From Flammeovirga sp. SJP92 (GTDB lineage: Bacteria; Bacteroidota; Bacteroidia; Cytophagales; Flammeovirgaceae), in NCBI RefSeq assembly GCF_001583495.1, contig NZ_LQAQ01000099.1, positions 211,401 through 275,400 of the forward strand: a DNA stretch of 64,000 bases, written 5' to 3'. The translations under genes were made by a program, and so were the position numbers. Positions 8,409-17,607 of this stretch are shown piece by piece (the first letter of the stretch is position 1; every line of letters starts with the position of its first letter). Below the pieces are notes generated by a model. It had not been told where the DNA came from and did not search any database. It saw nothing but the letters and a program-made list of their open reading frames with translations.

Positions 8409-9383
8409 ATGACGACCGTAACTTTAGGTATTGACGTAGGAGGTACGAATACAAAAATTGGTTTTGTAGACAAACACGGTAGATGTTTGGCTAGTACTCA
8501 CATCCCTACAGGTGCAGATGAGCCGTTTGCTAACTTCTTATCGAACGTATTTTCTACTGTAGATAAATTAAAAGAAGAAGCAGGTGATGTAGAAATGGTT
8601 GCAGTTGGAATCGGTGCTCCAAATGCCAACTACTACAATGGTAAAATTGAAGAAGCAGTTAACCTTAAGGGTTGGGGAAAAGAAGTTGCGATTGCTGACT
8701 TAATGGAAGAGCACTTCAAAGTTCCTGTTGCTATCACTAATGATGCAAACGCAGCCGCTTTAGGTGAAATGAAATTTGGTGTAGCACAAGGAATGAAAAA
8801 CTTCGTTGTAGTTACTTTAGGTACTGGTTTGGGTAGTGGTATCATCGTAAACGGTGACTTATTATACGGTCATGATGGTTTTGCTGGTGAGCTAGGACAC
8901 ATCAATGTAGTAGAAAATGGACGTATCTGTGGTTGTGGCCGTAGAGGTTGTTTAGAAACTTATGTTTCTGCTACAGGTATCAAACGTACTATGTTTGAAT
9001 TATTAGCAGACAGCAATGGTACAAGTTCTTTAGCTGACAAGACGTTTGAGGAGTTGACAGCAAAAGATATCTTCGATGCGGCTGAGGCTGGTGACGAATT
9101 AGCAAAAGAAGCATTTGAAGTAACTGGTGAGATTTTAGGTAAAGCTTTAGCAGATACAATTGCAATCTTTAGCCCTGAAGCTATTGTATTGTTTGGTGGT
9201 TTAGCAAGTGCTGGTAATTACATCACTGAACCAACTCGTACAGCTATGGAGGAAAATTGCTTACATATCTTCAAAGGTAAAACTAAATTAGTAGTTTCTA
9301 ACTTAGAAGGTGACAACACAGCAATCTTAGGTTCTTCAGCTTTAGCTTGGCAAGAATATGAAAAAAAACAAGCTAACGCATAA
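8409..9383 (+). CDS. ROK family glucokinase
   Basis: 324 residues, cytoplasmic, expected to phosphorylate glucose or a related hexose with ATP. All ROK hallmarks are present: GIDVGGTNTKIGF at 7-19, catalytic Asp112 in TNDANAAALGE, GTGLGSGIIVNGD at 138-150, GELGH with His164, and the zinc ligands C174, C176 and C181 in CGCGRRGCLE. The ATG at 8409 gives a start ten residues before the first motif. It is followed within 20 bases by a strong terminator, so it is a single-gene unit. Gene name glk would suit the function but the ROK type is shared by several sugar kinases, so substrate is inferred. Confidence 0.92.
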   Translation: MTTVTLGIDVGGTNTKIGFVDKHGRCLASTHIPTGADEPFANFLSNVFSTVDKLKEEAGDVEMVAVGIGAPNANYYNGKIEEAVNLKGWGKEVAIADLMEEHFKVPVAITNDANAAALGEMKFGVAQGMKNFVVVTLGTGLGSGIIVNGDLLYGHDGFAGELGHINVVENGRICGCGRRGCLETYVSATGIKRTMFELLADSNGTSSLADKTFEELTAKDIFDAAEAGDELAKEAFEVTGEILGKALADTIAIFSPEAIVLFGGLASAGNYITEPTRTAMEENCLHIFKGKTKLVVSNLEGDNTAILGSSALAWQEYEKKQANA

Positions 9384-9403
9384 GCTCGTTTGAATCTAAA
9401 ATG

Positions 9404-9443
9404 AAAACACTCACTTCTGTAAAAGGAAGTGAGTGTTTTTTTT
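9404..9443 (+). terminator. intrinsic terminator, probably bidirectional
   Basis: A 14-bp stem AAAACACTCACTTC/GAAGTGAGTGTTTT with an 8-base loop followed by T-run 9436-9443. It serves the ROK glucokinase on the plus strand and, having A-rich sequence on its other side, could also end the convergent small gene 9442-9624. Confidence 0.85.
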
Positions 9444-9624
9444 ATAAATACTTTTTTGACAATGGTAGATACACGATGCCGTATATTACCGTTATAATCA
9501 TTGCTCTTATTGTAAAACCTGATAAGGTAAGTTCGCTTGATTCAACTATTAAATATTCCAGTAAAAAGGATAGTAAAAAAAGCATTAGCAAATTGGACAT
9601 GAACGTATTGACTTGTTGGATCAT
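9442..9624 (-). CDS. small two-span membrane protein, hypothetical
   Basis: 60 residues (MIQQVNTFMSNLLMLFLLSF at the N-terminus). There are two hydrophobic segments, about 9-27 and 38-55, joined by a short polar loop (VESSELTLSG) and ending in LSKKYL. A second Met at residue 9 (MSNLL) is an equally good start. It ends exactly at the shared terminator and converges on the glucokinase gene, which supports it being a real transcription unit. The opposite-strand frame over the same bases starts inside the terminator and is rejected. No family recognised. Confidence 0.5.
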   Translation of the reverse strand: MIQQVNTFMSNLLMLFLLSFLLEYLIVESSELTLSGFTIRAMIITVIYGIVYLPLSKKYL

Positions 9625-9690
9625 TGAATTAGGGTAAAATTGACGTTAATTGAATATTCTTTAATTTATATTATTTATTGGAATAAAACA

Positions 9691-9747
9691 AATAAATATT
9701 CCCTTCTTATAACATTATGTAACTATAAGAAGGGGGGGATATTTATT
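9691..9747. terminator. long A/T- and G/C-block hairpin
   Basis: Arms AATAAATATTCCCTTCTTATA (9691-9711) and its near complement at 9724-9747 with a G-run bulge, loop 12 bases. It could end a minus-strand transcript or be a structural intergenic element. It carries CCCTTCTTATA, which partly recurs in the next hairpin at 9822-9861. Confidence 0.5.
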
Positions 9748-9821
9748 CTTTGAAGGATTTGGATTAGAGCATATTTGAATCAATTCAATCAATCTATTTT
9801 AGGACTTTACACACAGTATAA

Positions 9822-9861
9822 AAAAGCCCCCTCTTACTGTATAATTACAAGAAGGGGTTTT
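9822..9861. terminator. hairpin with flanking A and T runs
   Basis: Arms AAAAGCCCCCTCTT and AAGAAGGGGTTTT with a 14-base A/T loop; on the minus strand the stem is followed by a T-run. No gene between 9625 and 10105 needs it; it may be a secondary terminator for the minus-strand lipoprotein gene. Apart from this and the neighbouring hairpins the 481-base gap holds nothing recognisable. Confidence 0.5.
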
Positions 9862-10044
9862 ATTGATAATGTGATTTTGGAACAGTTAATAGTAGATAGA
9901 TCTCTCAACTCTATCTATTTGTACAGCTTATTACTAAAATGAAGAATTGTAAATAAAAATAGCCGTACGCTTAACTTTCTTTGATAATAGAAAATAGGTT
10001 TTATGAGTGTTATTGAGTTCCAAAAATTTGATATGATTTTTATG

Positions 10045-10080
10045 AAGAGCCTTTACTTTAATTAAACAGTAAAGGCTCTT
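10045..10080 (-). terminator. terminator hairpin of the lipoprotein gene
   Basis: A perfect 13-bp stem AAGAGCCTTTACT/AGTAAAGGCTCTT with a 10-base loop lies 25 bases after the stop of 10106-11320. The U-tract on the minus strand is weak. Confidence 0.7.
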
Positions 10081-10105
10081 GGGATTTATGTTAAACCAAA
10101 GCTAA

Positions 10106-11320
10106 TTATTGTCTCGAAGCTTTGTATTCGATATCTTTTTCTAATGATTCAGATACGTTTAAGTTTGTAACTTTGAAATCATCAGCATCACCGTTGTAAG
10201 TGTTGTCCACGTGCTCTAATGTTACATCATGCTCGATAGAAACACCTGTAGGGAAACCTTTCACGATTACGTTCTCCATCGTTACTTTAGAACCTACACG
10301 GATTTTGAAACCTTGTGAATCAGAACCATTCTCTTCAGCAATCACTGTGATGTTCTTCAGAGTAGGGTGAGAGTAAGGAGTTGCCTCGTGGTTTTGTGAG
10401 TTATTGTCACCTTCGAAACCACGGTCACAACCTTCAGCTACGTGAGCATAAGCATTTTCTAAAGTACCAGTCCAACCTTCAGTCCAGTCAAATTGATCAT
10501 CTTTATTGTCTGTAGACACTAAGAAAGAAGCGTTTGCAGTACCACCAAACCACTCAAATCCATCATCATCACCTTTGTGAGCTTGTAAGTGATGACATTC
10601 AGTTTGATTACCAACACCGTTGAATGTAAAACCATTGTGCTCTTTGTCAGTAGTGATTTCGTTACCACCAAACTCTAAACGGATGTATGATAATGAACCA
10701 GAGTCATCGCTAGGATTGTCTCCACCGTACCATAACTCTTCACCGTCAATACCAGTACCTACTTCTGGATGCGCCTTGCCACCCTCTACGTTGATAGGAG
10801 CATATCCATTGATGATGATACCACCCCATGAACCAGGAACTTGATCTTGAGAAGTGAATACAATCATATTTTCCGCAGTACCGTTTGCTTCAATTTTACC
10901 ACCTTGCTCAACCATTAGGTAAGCTACATCTTCACCTTCAAGGTCTACTACTCTTACACCTGGCTCGATAGTCAGTGTAGCACCATTTCTAACGTGAACA
11001 CCACCTGCTAAGATCCAAGTAGAGTTTTCTTCTAATGTTAGATCAGAATTGATGTTTCTAGGAAGAGTTCCGTCTGCATTGTCTGCAGTTACATCAGAAA
11101 CGTCAGTACCTGGGTAATTCACATCTACAGCCCAATCACCTGGAGTCCATCCTGTAGCTGAACCATCGATAGCGATAGGCTGTTGCTCTGTTAATTTTGC
11201 TGCAAGGATTTCTCCATCACTTTGTGAAGGTCCTTCAGTAGTTTCGTCGTTGTTGTTACAAGCGACAAGAACAGAAGCTAACATTGAAATAGCTGCGAAT
11301 TTTTGTACTAAGTTTTTCAT
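10106..11320 (-). CDS. beta-helix-like surface lipoprotein paired with a TonB-dependent receptor
   Basis: 404 residues. The lipobox SVLVAC places the lipidated Cys at residue 21 (VACNNNDETTEG), and the acidic/Asn run after it is typical of Bacteroidota surface lipoproteins. Residues about 95-390 show short repeating strands (ATLTIEPGVRVV, GSWGGIIINGYAPI, GSLSYIRLEFGG, NGFTFNGVGN) compatible with a right-handed parallel beta structure. This type of lipoprotein occurs next to TonB-dependent receptors in Bacteroidota and has often been misnamed a transporter. It is encoded 45 bases downstream of the receptor 11366-14134, so the two probably form one outer-membrane uptake unit. The ligand cannot be told; it is not SusD-like. 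Confidence 0.75.
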   Translation of the reverse strand: MKNLVQKFAAISMLASVLVACNNNDETTEGPSQSDGEILAAKLTEQQPIAIDGSATGWTPGDWAVDVNYPGTDVSDVTADNADGTLPRNINSDLTLEENSTWILAGGVHVRNGATLTIEPGVRVVDLEGEDVAYLMVEQGGKIEANGTAENMIVFTSQDQVPGSWGGIIINGYAPINVEGGKAHPEVGTGIDGEELWYGGDNPSDDSGSLSYIRLEFGGNEITTDKEHNGFTFNGVGNQTECHHLQAHKGDDDGFEWFGGTANASFLVSTDNKDDQFDWTEGWTGTLENAYAHVAEGCDRGFEGDNNSQNHEATPYSHPTLKNITVIAEENGSDSQGFKIRVGSKVTMENVIVKGFPTGVSIEHDVTLEHVDNTYNGDADDFKVTNLNVSESLEKDIEYKASRQ

Positions 11321-11365
11321 TTGATTGAAAGGTTTTAGAAAAAATGAATTGAAAATTGATTTTAA

Positions 11366-14134
11366 TTAGAATGTGTAAGAAAGACCTACACCTAGTTCCA
11401 TCCCCAGTTTATAGGCCGAAACTTGCTTTGTTGTACCACCTTCGAATTTTTGATAACGTTCGATAGATGGATTTAATAAGTTTTTAGCTGATACATTAAA
11501 GCTTAATGCATCCTTGATTTTATTTCTTACGATAAGGTCTAATGTACCGAATGATTTCTCATAAATATCACCAGCTCCCATTGCTCCAGCAGCAAATATT
11601 CTGTCACCAAATGTGGTATAAGTTAAGGTGAAGATGGAGTGGATATTGCCATTATTCCAGTCTTGTTGATAACCTACGTTGGCATTGACAATGTAAGGAG
11701 ACGCTCCTTGTAAAGCTCTTTGTCTATTTGTTACAATTGTATTGATGTCATCACCAATTGTCATTTGAGAGTACATAAAAGTACCGTTCATTCCAATTGT
11801 AGTATTTCTTAAAGCTTCAGAACCGTTGTTGATGATAAAACCTAATGATTTTTCAAATTCAATTTCAATACCTGCTACTGTTGCAGTACCGATATTGTCG
11901 AAAGAATAAACGTTACCGGCAGATGGTCTAGCTACTTTCTCAATTGGATTATCCAAGTATTTACCAAATAAACCTACTGAGAATAATTCTCCTGAATTAG
12001 GGAAGATCTCGTACTTCAAATCCACGTTATAATTCTGAGCATTTTTCAAGTTAGGATTACCAATAATGGCTTCACCACCAACTACAGTTTGATATTCAAA
12101 AGGAATTAACTCTCTCATACCAGGTCTTGTAATTGTTTTACTTGCAGCGAACCTCATATTTGATCTTTCATCCAAAGAATATTTCAAGTTGAAAGAAGGT
12201 AAGAATTCTACTGATTCATAAGCGTCCTCTCTGTATGGATCAGCAATCAAATCACCTTGCATTTTGTATTTGACATATTGTTCACCAATTTCAGTCCTTA
12301 CACCCACATTCATTTTTAATTTGTTTGGCATGATATCATAATCATATCCAGTGTAGAAGGAGTGAACATCCATTTTAGCTTGGAAATAATTATTTGGGAT
12401 CGTAAAAGGAGAGTAGAAGATCGTTTCGTTCTGAATCCACTCATTGATTCTTGCATTCGGGTCTTCAGAATTAATTCCTCTCACCACAGCACTGCTTGAT
12501 CTGATGTTCGTTTGGAACCATTCGAACTCTCTGTTTTTTGATTTCATCTGATATCCAAATCTCAAAGTGCTTCTAAAGCCATCATTTGCATTATCCAAAG
12601 CACCTAGACCAATGGAAACGTCTGTTCTCGCAGCATATTCTACCTCGTTCATTTCACCCCAGTAACGGTGATTGTCAAATGCATTTCTTGAGAATAAGTT
12701 GACTTCTTTACCATCTACAGATTTATCCGAGAATAATAATTGTCTTCGGTCAGGTTCTTGTGAGATGGTTGCCGTTCTTGAAACACCCCATGTAAAGTGT
12801 AATCGGTCATTTTCCATAAACTTGTGATCACCTGAGAACTGATTTACGAAGATTGTATTCTGTAGATAAGTGTTTCTTCTAGCAAATAAAGTTTCAGTAT
12901 CTAAGTCATTATTATAACCATAGTTCTCATCAACAGAGTTGAAAGATTCATTGACAACAATATTATTCAGTTTAAACTTATGTTTATTATTCACTTCGAA
13001 GGTTAAGTTCAGCAATGCAGAAGTATTGGTAGAGTAGATCCATTCTTCACGGTCATAATCTACATAAGGAGTAGCTTGTGCATTATATGCAGCAAAACGA
13101 CCGTCTCTATATTCATATTTGTTACTGTGAGCTAACGACCCAATAATACCAAATACGCTTTCATCTCCAATATTCCAAGATTTTCCGCCAGAAGCATTCA
13201 ATCCAATATTTAGCGGTGCATTGCTAGTAGTTGGGGACCATGATGTATTATAAGCGCCAGGTTCTCCGTTTGGAGTGATAGTCGGTACGCCTCCTTCAGG
13301 TCTTTGTCTGGCATTTCCATTAAAACCTAAAGCTTCATATTGACCATCTTTATGTGTTTTGAAATCATTAAATGTGGCCAAAGTATTGTAAGCTCCTGAG
13401 ATGCCAATTGTAAAGAAAGCGTCATCAGGGTAATCTTTTAAAGTGATATCAATGTTTGCTCCAGCAAAGTCTCCGTATAATTCTGGAGTTGCTGTTTTTG
13501 ATACACCAATATTTTTTACTAAATCAGTAGGGAAGATTGATAATGGGATAACTTTTAAATCAGGATTGGTAGATGGAACAGGTAGCCCATTCATAGTGGC
13601 GATATTATAACGGTCTCCTAAACCTCTTACATAAAGTCCTTTGCCTCTCACTTTAGCAACGCCCGTCATTTTTGTCATGGCTCCTTCTACATCAGAAACA
13701 CCCTTAACAGACATCTCTTCTGCACCAATAGATTCAATCATGACATCCGCGTTTTTACGTTGTACCATCAAAGCCTCAGCACTTTCAGTATTGGCTTTTG
13801 CAACAATCTCAACAGCGTCAAGTTCTTGTGCATCTACCTCTAAAGTAAATTTTAATTGATGGTTTTGGCCTGCAACTACATTGAGAGATTGAGAGATGGT
13901 TTTATAACCAATAAAAGTTGCAAGAATTTCTTTTTGTCCAGCTTCAGCAAGAAAAGAGAACTGTCCATAAATGTCAGTGGAAGCACCAGTGTTTGTTCCT
14001 TTGATAATCACACTTGCTCCAATAATTTCTTCACCTGTATCAGCATCAAGCACAGTACCAGAGATTGTACCTTTTTGTGCCCAAGATGTCAGTCCAATTG
14101 AAGTTAAAAAAATCAGGAATAAAAATTTCTTCAT
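11366..14134 (-). CDS. TonB-dependent outer-membrane receptor
   Basis: 922 residues. A signal peptide (about 1-19, ending SWAQ) is followed by a carboxypeptidase-regulatory-like domain (about 22-105, GTISGTVLDADTGEEIIGAS). The plug domain spans about 120-235 and includes VRGLGDRYNIATMNGLPVP. The rest is a 22-strand-type barrel ending in the aromatic C-terminal residue of GVGLSYTF. It imports a ligand across the outer membrane with energy from TonB-ExbBD. The gene leads a probable two-gene operon with the lipoprotein 10106-11320. A -7 box TACTTTTG lies 27 bases upstream of the ATG. No anti-sigma or sigma gene is nearby. Confidence 0.93.
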   Translation of the reverse strand: MKKFLFLIFLTSIGLTSWAQKGTISGTVLDADTGEEIIGASVIIKGTNTGASTDIYGQFSFLAEAGQKEILATFIGYKTISQSLNVVAGQNHQLKFTLEVDAQELDAVEIVAKANTESAEALMVQRKNADVMIESIGAEEMSVKGVSDVEGAMTKMTGVAKVRGKGLYVRGLGDRYNIATMNGLPVPSTNPDLKVIPLSIFPTDLVKNIGVSKTATPELYGDFAGANIDITLKDYPDDAFFTIGISGAYNTLATFNDFKTHKDGQYEALGFNGNARQRPEGGVPTITPNGEPGAYNTSWSPTTSNAPLNIGLNASGGKSWNIGDESVFGIIGSLAHSNKYEYRDGRFAAYNAQATPYVDYDREEWIYSTNTSALLNLTFEVNNKHKFKLNNIVVNESFNSVDENYGYNNDLDTETLFARRNTYLQNTIFVNQFSGDHKFMENDRLHFTWGVSRTATISQEPDRRQLLFSDKSVDGKEVNLFSRNAFDNHRYWGEMNEVEYAARTDVSIGLGALDNANDGFRSTLRFGYQMKSKNREFEWFQTNIRSSSAVVRGINSEDPNARINEWIQNETIFYSPFTIPNNYFQAKMDVHSFYTGYDYDIMPNKLKMNVGVRTEIGEQYVKYKMQGDLIADPYREDAYESVEFLPSFNLKYSLDERSNMRFAASKTITRPGMRELIPFEYQTVVGGEAIIGNPNLKNAQNYNVDLKYEIFPNSGELFSVGLFGKYLDNPIEKVARPSAGNVYSFDNIGTATVAGIEIEFEKSLGFIINNGSEALRNTTIGMNGTFMYSQMTIGDDINTIVTNRQRALQGASPYIVNANVGYQQDWNNGNIHSIFTLTYTTFGDRIFAAGAMGAGDIYEKSFGTLDLIVRNKIKDALSFNVSAKNLLNPSIERYQKFEGGTTKQVSAYKLGMELGVGLSYTF

Positions 14135-14160
14135 TTGTTAATCGGTTTTATTTACGTCGG

Positions 14161-14168
14161 CAAAAGTA
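14161..14168 (-). promoter_or_regulatory. probable -7 element of the TonB receptor promoter
   Basis: TACTTTTG on the minus strand, 27 bases before the receptor ATG, followed by C. There is no good TTG at -33. Confidence 0.45.
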
Positions 14169-14360
14169 GACGAAATAGATCTCTCCGATTTATACCAAAA
14201 ATGAAGCTTTTATGAATTGAAAAAATTGTGTATGATGTTAATGTTAATCTGTTAAAACGCTGTAATTGTGATTGTTGTTAATTTATATAATGAATGTAAA
14301 ACCTAAAAATAACTAAATCCATATAACAAAGATCACATGAATTTAGTTGGTTTTAATGTA

Positions 14361-17300
14361 TTATTTTACGTTTTCGAATACGACAATATCTTTACTCATT
14401 GGTTGACTGATATTACCATTTTCATCTTTGAATCTGACCCAAACATATTGTCTGCCTCTTCCTGCTAATGTCCATTTTACTTCAGATTTATAATTGATCC
14501 ATTGTGCTGAAGAGAAGTCTTTGGAATTAGACAACTGCATTTCTACGGTATCATCTGATACTTTCGTTTTGACTGTAACCGTCAATGATTCAGTACCTGT
14601 TGCACGGTCATTGAATTCAATATGATGTAAAATAGGGTGGCTGGTATCTAATATGATAGATGCAGAAATAGGTTCTGAAACTGTTCCTGCTTGATTTTTC
14701 ACTTTAAAGTAAACCTTTGCAACACCATCCTGATTATTGATTTTCCATTTTTTAGTGCGTCTAAAAGGCTCCCAAGTAGAAGGAGATGCAAAACTATAAT
14801 CATTACAGATGATCATTTCTGTAGCATTCTCAGCATTCAATTTAAGAGATACTTCAAGCTCATTGGTTGAAGGAGCACCATCATTAATGCTGATTTCAGT
14901 AGCCATTGGAACCGTTCTGTCCAAAATAATTTGCCCTCTTGTTTCGAAGGATTCATTACCTGCATAATCATAGAACTTGGCATAAATTGTTTTTTCTCCA
15001 TCTCCTTCAGTGAGCAACCACCTTACTCTTGAACGGTAATGCGTCCAGTAACCATCAGAAAAGTCAGGGTTGTTAGAAATCACCATAAAGTCAGCTCCCA
15101 TACAAATTGGATTCAAAATAACTTCTCTATTGCTAGCTCTTGTGTAGTGTTGTCCTTTATCTACAATTAATTGAGGCTGAGAAGGAGGGTCTCTATCCCA
15201 AACAATATCTTTTTTGATGATACGAGTGACATTGTCATGATCATCTTTAAACTGAATGTAAAGTCTCTTCTTACCTTCATCTCCCATTAAAGGGTAATTA
15301 TATTCCTCTTCATAAGGAAGCCACTCTGCACCTTCCCAGTAAGGGTGATCAGAAATTCTCATGTAATAAGCCGAATCTGCTTTAAACTTCATATCTAGTG
15401 CTACATCTCTGATAAATGTAAACTGACTAGGTACCGCAATTTGTTCTGGTAAATCAGGTACATTAATGTTGACATGAAGATCCTGAGGAGAAGTGGCATC
15501 AAAATAAAGTTTTTCTACCAATGGCTCCGAAATGTTGCCGGCAAAATCTTTAAAACGAACATATAAAGTTCTGTAGCCAATTGGTCCACCTTTCACACTC
15601 ATACCATAAAAGAATGGCATTTCTGTATAAGGCATCCATGAGGCAGTATAAAAAGTAGAATCCTCTGTGATTTGCATGGCCACTGCGGTTTCTGATTTTA
15701 CCTTAGCAATGTAATCCTTTGTATAGTAAATACGAGATTCCGTTGGTAATACTTTTAATTCAATTGAGGAGTTGAACGGAGGTGTTTTATCCCAATTGAT
15801 TTTATCGTGTACAGTTTGGCTGATGGTTCCTGTTTCAGATTTAAATTTTGCATAAAGTGTTTTTATTCCATCTGGTTCTTTGAGATGATAAATTACTTTA
15901 TTGGTATATTCTTGCCATTCTGAATTCTCAAGATATTCATCATCACCAATTTTCATGTGAGTGGCATTGAGACAGAACAAGCTTAATTCAACCTTGCCGT
16001 CTTGTCTTGTATTATATTCTTGATTATTATCTATCGAAATTCTAGGACTCAAAGGTCTTACCTCTTTGAAAATAGAGTCGGCATAGATTTCAGATACATT
16101 TCTTGCACGGTCTCTAAACTGTGCTTTCAATACTCTATACCCCGCTTTATTACCAATAAAAACATCAAAAGGAACTGTAGAAAATTCTCTCCAGTGTGCA
16201 TTTTCAAAGTTTTCGGCAAGTGCTACTTTCATCATTAGAGCATCTTTAGCTCTAACTCTAGCTCTTATTTTATTATCAGTTGTTTTTCCATCTCCAAATA
16301 CCTGAACCATCCCATTGGTGGGAGGATCTTTGTCGTAGCGGATTTTTGTCATAATAGGTCGAGACTGGTTTTTTGCTCTGTCTCTATATTTTACCCATAC
16401 TTCACGGTCTCCAGTTTCCCCTTCGGCCAAAGTCCACATTTTTACTTTAGAGAAAGGTTCCCATCCGCCAGCCGTATGAAATCCCTTGTCATTAGAAAGT
16501 CGCATTTCAACAGCATCAGTAGCATGCAATTGTAAACTTACATTGGTTGATTTTGTATATTCATCTCCGTTGTTAATTGCAATTCTTGGGTTAATAGGAG
16601 GCTTTGTATCAATGTATATTGCTGTATTAATTAAACCAGATTCATTACCTGCTTTATCCCTGAATCGGATGTATACTCTTTTGTAACCTTCATACACATC
16701 GTCTTCCATCAGCCAATCTTCCATGAAATCTCTGTATCTTCTCCATTTCTGACCATAGAAATTAAGGCTATTACTGACTTTCATATATTCAGCACCTTTT
16801 GCTCTCATTTCAAGGGCCACCTGCCTGTTATGAGAATTGACATACATAATTCCTGTTTCTTTATCTACAACAGCATAGTCGGCAACAATGTCAATGGATT
16901 GCGGAATTGGAGCTTTAGTATCTAGTTTGATATGGTCAGTGTAGACCTTGGTTTCATTTCCAGCATCATCTTTAAATTTCACGTAGATTTTTTTGATTCC
17001 ATCACCTGCTGGAAGCAACCACGTGTTCAAGTGTTTTCTGAAGGGTCTCCAATCTGCATTATTAAAAACGCCCGTATTACTGATATTCATCCATGTGGCT
17101 TCCTCACATTTGAAGTCAATTTCAACACTTCTGTATTTTGTATAGTTACCCCTAGAGAAGTTTACACGTCCCCTGTAAGGAGGTTTAGTATCTAGATAAA
17201 TAAAACCTACAAAAGTGTCAGTAGTAGCACCACTTTTCAATTGGAACTTTAGGAAAACTTCTTTAGCCCCATCTCCTTCAGATAAGGTCCAGAAATAAGT

Positions 17301-17513
17301 TTTCTGATATCCAATCCACTCACAATCACTGAAATCGAAGTTTTCACTGATTTTCATCTTGTAAGCTTCTGGAATATTTATGTTGAGTTGAATCTCTTGT
17401 TTGTTCGTTAATTCTCCTTCTTCAATGTTTACGCCAACCTGTGCAAAAGAATGAAACTGAAAGAACAGCGTGAGTAATAGAAAGGAAAAAATATATTTAA
17501 ATTGAAACTTCAT
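14361..17513 (-). CDS. large exported protein of eleven tandem beta-sandwich-like repeats
   Basis: 1050 residues with a signal peptide (about 1-25, FQFHSFAQ). The mature protein is eleven copies of a unit of roughly 90 residues. Each unit has a 'mkIS.d..F....W.py......W.L..GdG.k.vyvrFKD.aGN.S' core and they are joined by linkers of the type LDTKPP, YDKDPP, WDKTPP, WDRDPP. Such repeats resemble bacterial Ig-like/fibronectin-like stalk modules found in surface proteins. There is no T9SS sorting domain or catalytic segment at the C-terminus, which ends after the last repeat. The barrel gene 17608-19155 lies 94 bases upstream on the same strand, so they may be co-transcribed and interact. Confidence 0.8.
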   Translation of the reverse strand: MKFQFKYIFSFLLLTLFFQFHSFAQVGVNIEEGELTNKQEIQLNINIPEAYKMKISENFDFSDCEWIGYQKTYFWTLSEGDGAKEVFLKFQLKSGATTDTFVGFIYLDTKPPYRGRVNFSRGNYTKYRSVEIDFKCEEATWMNISNTGVFNNADWRPFRKHLNTWLLPAGDGIKKIYVKFKDDAGNETKVYTDHIKLDTKAPIPQSIDIVADYAVVDKETGIMYVNSHNRQVALEMRAKGAEYMKVSNSLNFYGQKWRRYRDFMEDWLMEDDVYEGYKRVYIRFRDKAGNESGLINTAIYIDTKPPINPRIAINNGDEYTKSTNVSLQLHATDAVEMRLSNDKGFHTAGGWEPFSKVKMWTLAEGETGDREVWVKYRDRAKNQSRPIMTKIRYDKDPPTNGMVQVFGDGKTTDNKIRARVRAKDALMMKVALAENFENAHWREFSTVPFDVFIGNKAGYRVLKAQFRDRARNVSEIYADSIFKEVRPLSPRISIDNNQEYNTRQDGKVELSLFCLNATHMKIGDDEYLENSEWQEYTNKVIYHLKEPDGIKTLYAKFKSETGTISQTVHDKINWDKTPPFNSSIELKVLPTESRIYYTKDYIAKVKSETAVAMQITEDSTFYTASWMPYTEMPFFYGMSVKGGPIGYRTLYVRFKDFAGNISEPLVEKLYFDATSPQDLHVNINVPDLPEQIAVPSQFTFIRDVALDMKFKADSAYYMRISDHPYWEGAEWLPYEEEYNYPLMGDEGKKRLYIQFKDDHDNVTRIIKKDIVWDRDPPSQPQLIVDKGQHYTRASNREVILNPICMGADFMVISNNPDFSDGYWTHYRSRVRWLLTEGDGEKTIYAKFYDYAGNESFETRGQIILDRTVPMATEISINDGAPSTNELEVSLKLNAENATEMIICNDYSFASPSTWEPFRRTKKWKINNQDGVAKVYFKVKNQAGTVSEPISASIILDTSHPILHHIEFNDRATGTESLTVTVKTKVSDDTVEMQLSNSKDFSSAQWINYKSEVKWTLAGRGRQYVWVRFKDENGNISQPMSKDIVVFENVK

Positions 17514-17607
17514 GACAATCTGGAAAATTTAATTAGGCATACTGCAAATATTGGGCAAGAACTTTTTTTCCATCCAAATCAACTATGCAGAATATAAAAA
17601 AACGCCT

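Noticed and set aside
9401..9637. 78-residue plus-strand frame
   Set aside because: It starts inside the glucokinase terminator and overlaps a better minus-strand membrane-protein frame.
14361..17513. Internal repetition mistaken for DNA repeats or CRISPR
   Set aside because: The repetition is at protein level, with units of roughly 270 bases and low DNA identity, inside one open frame.
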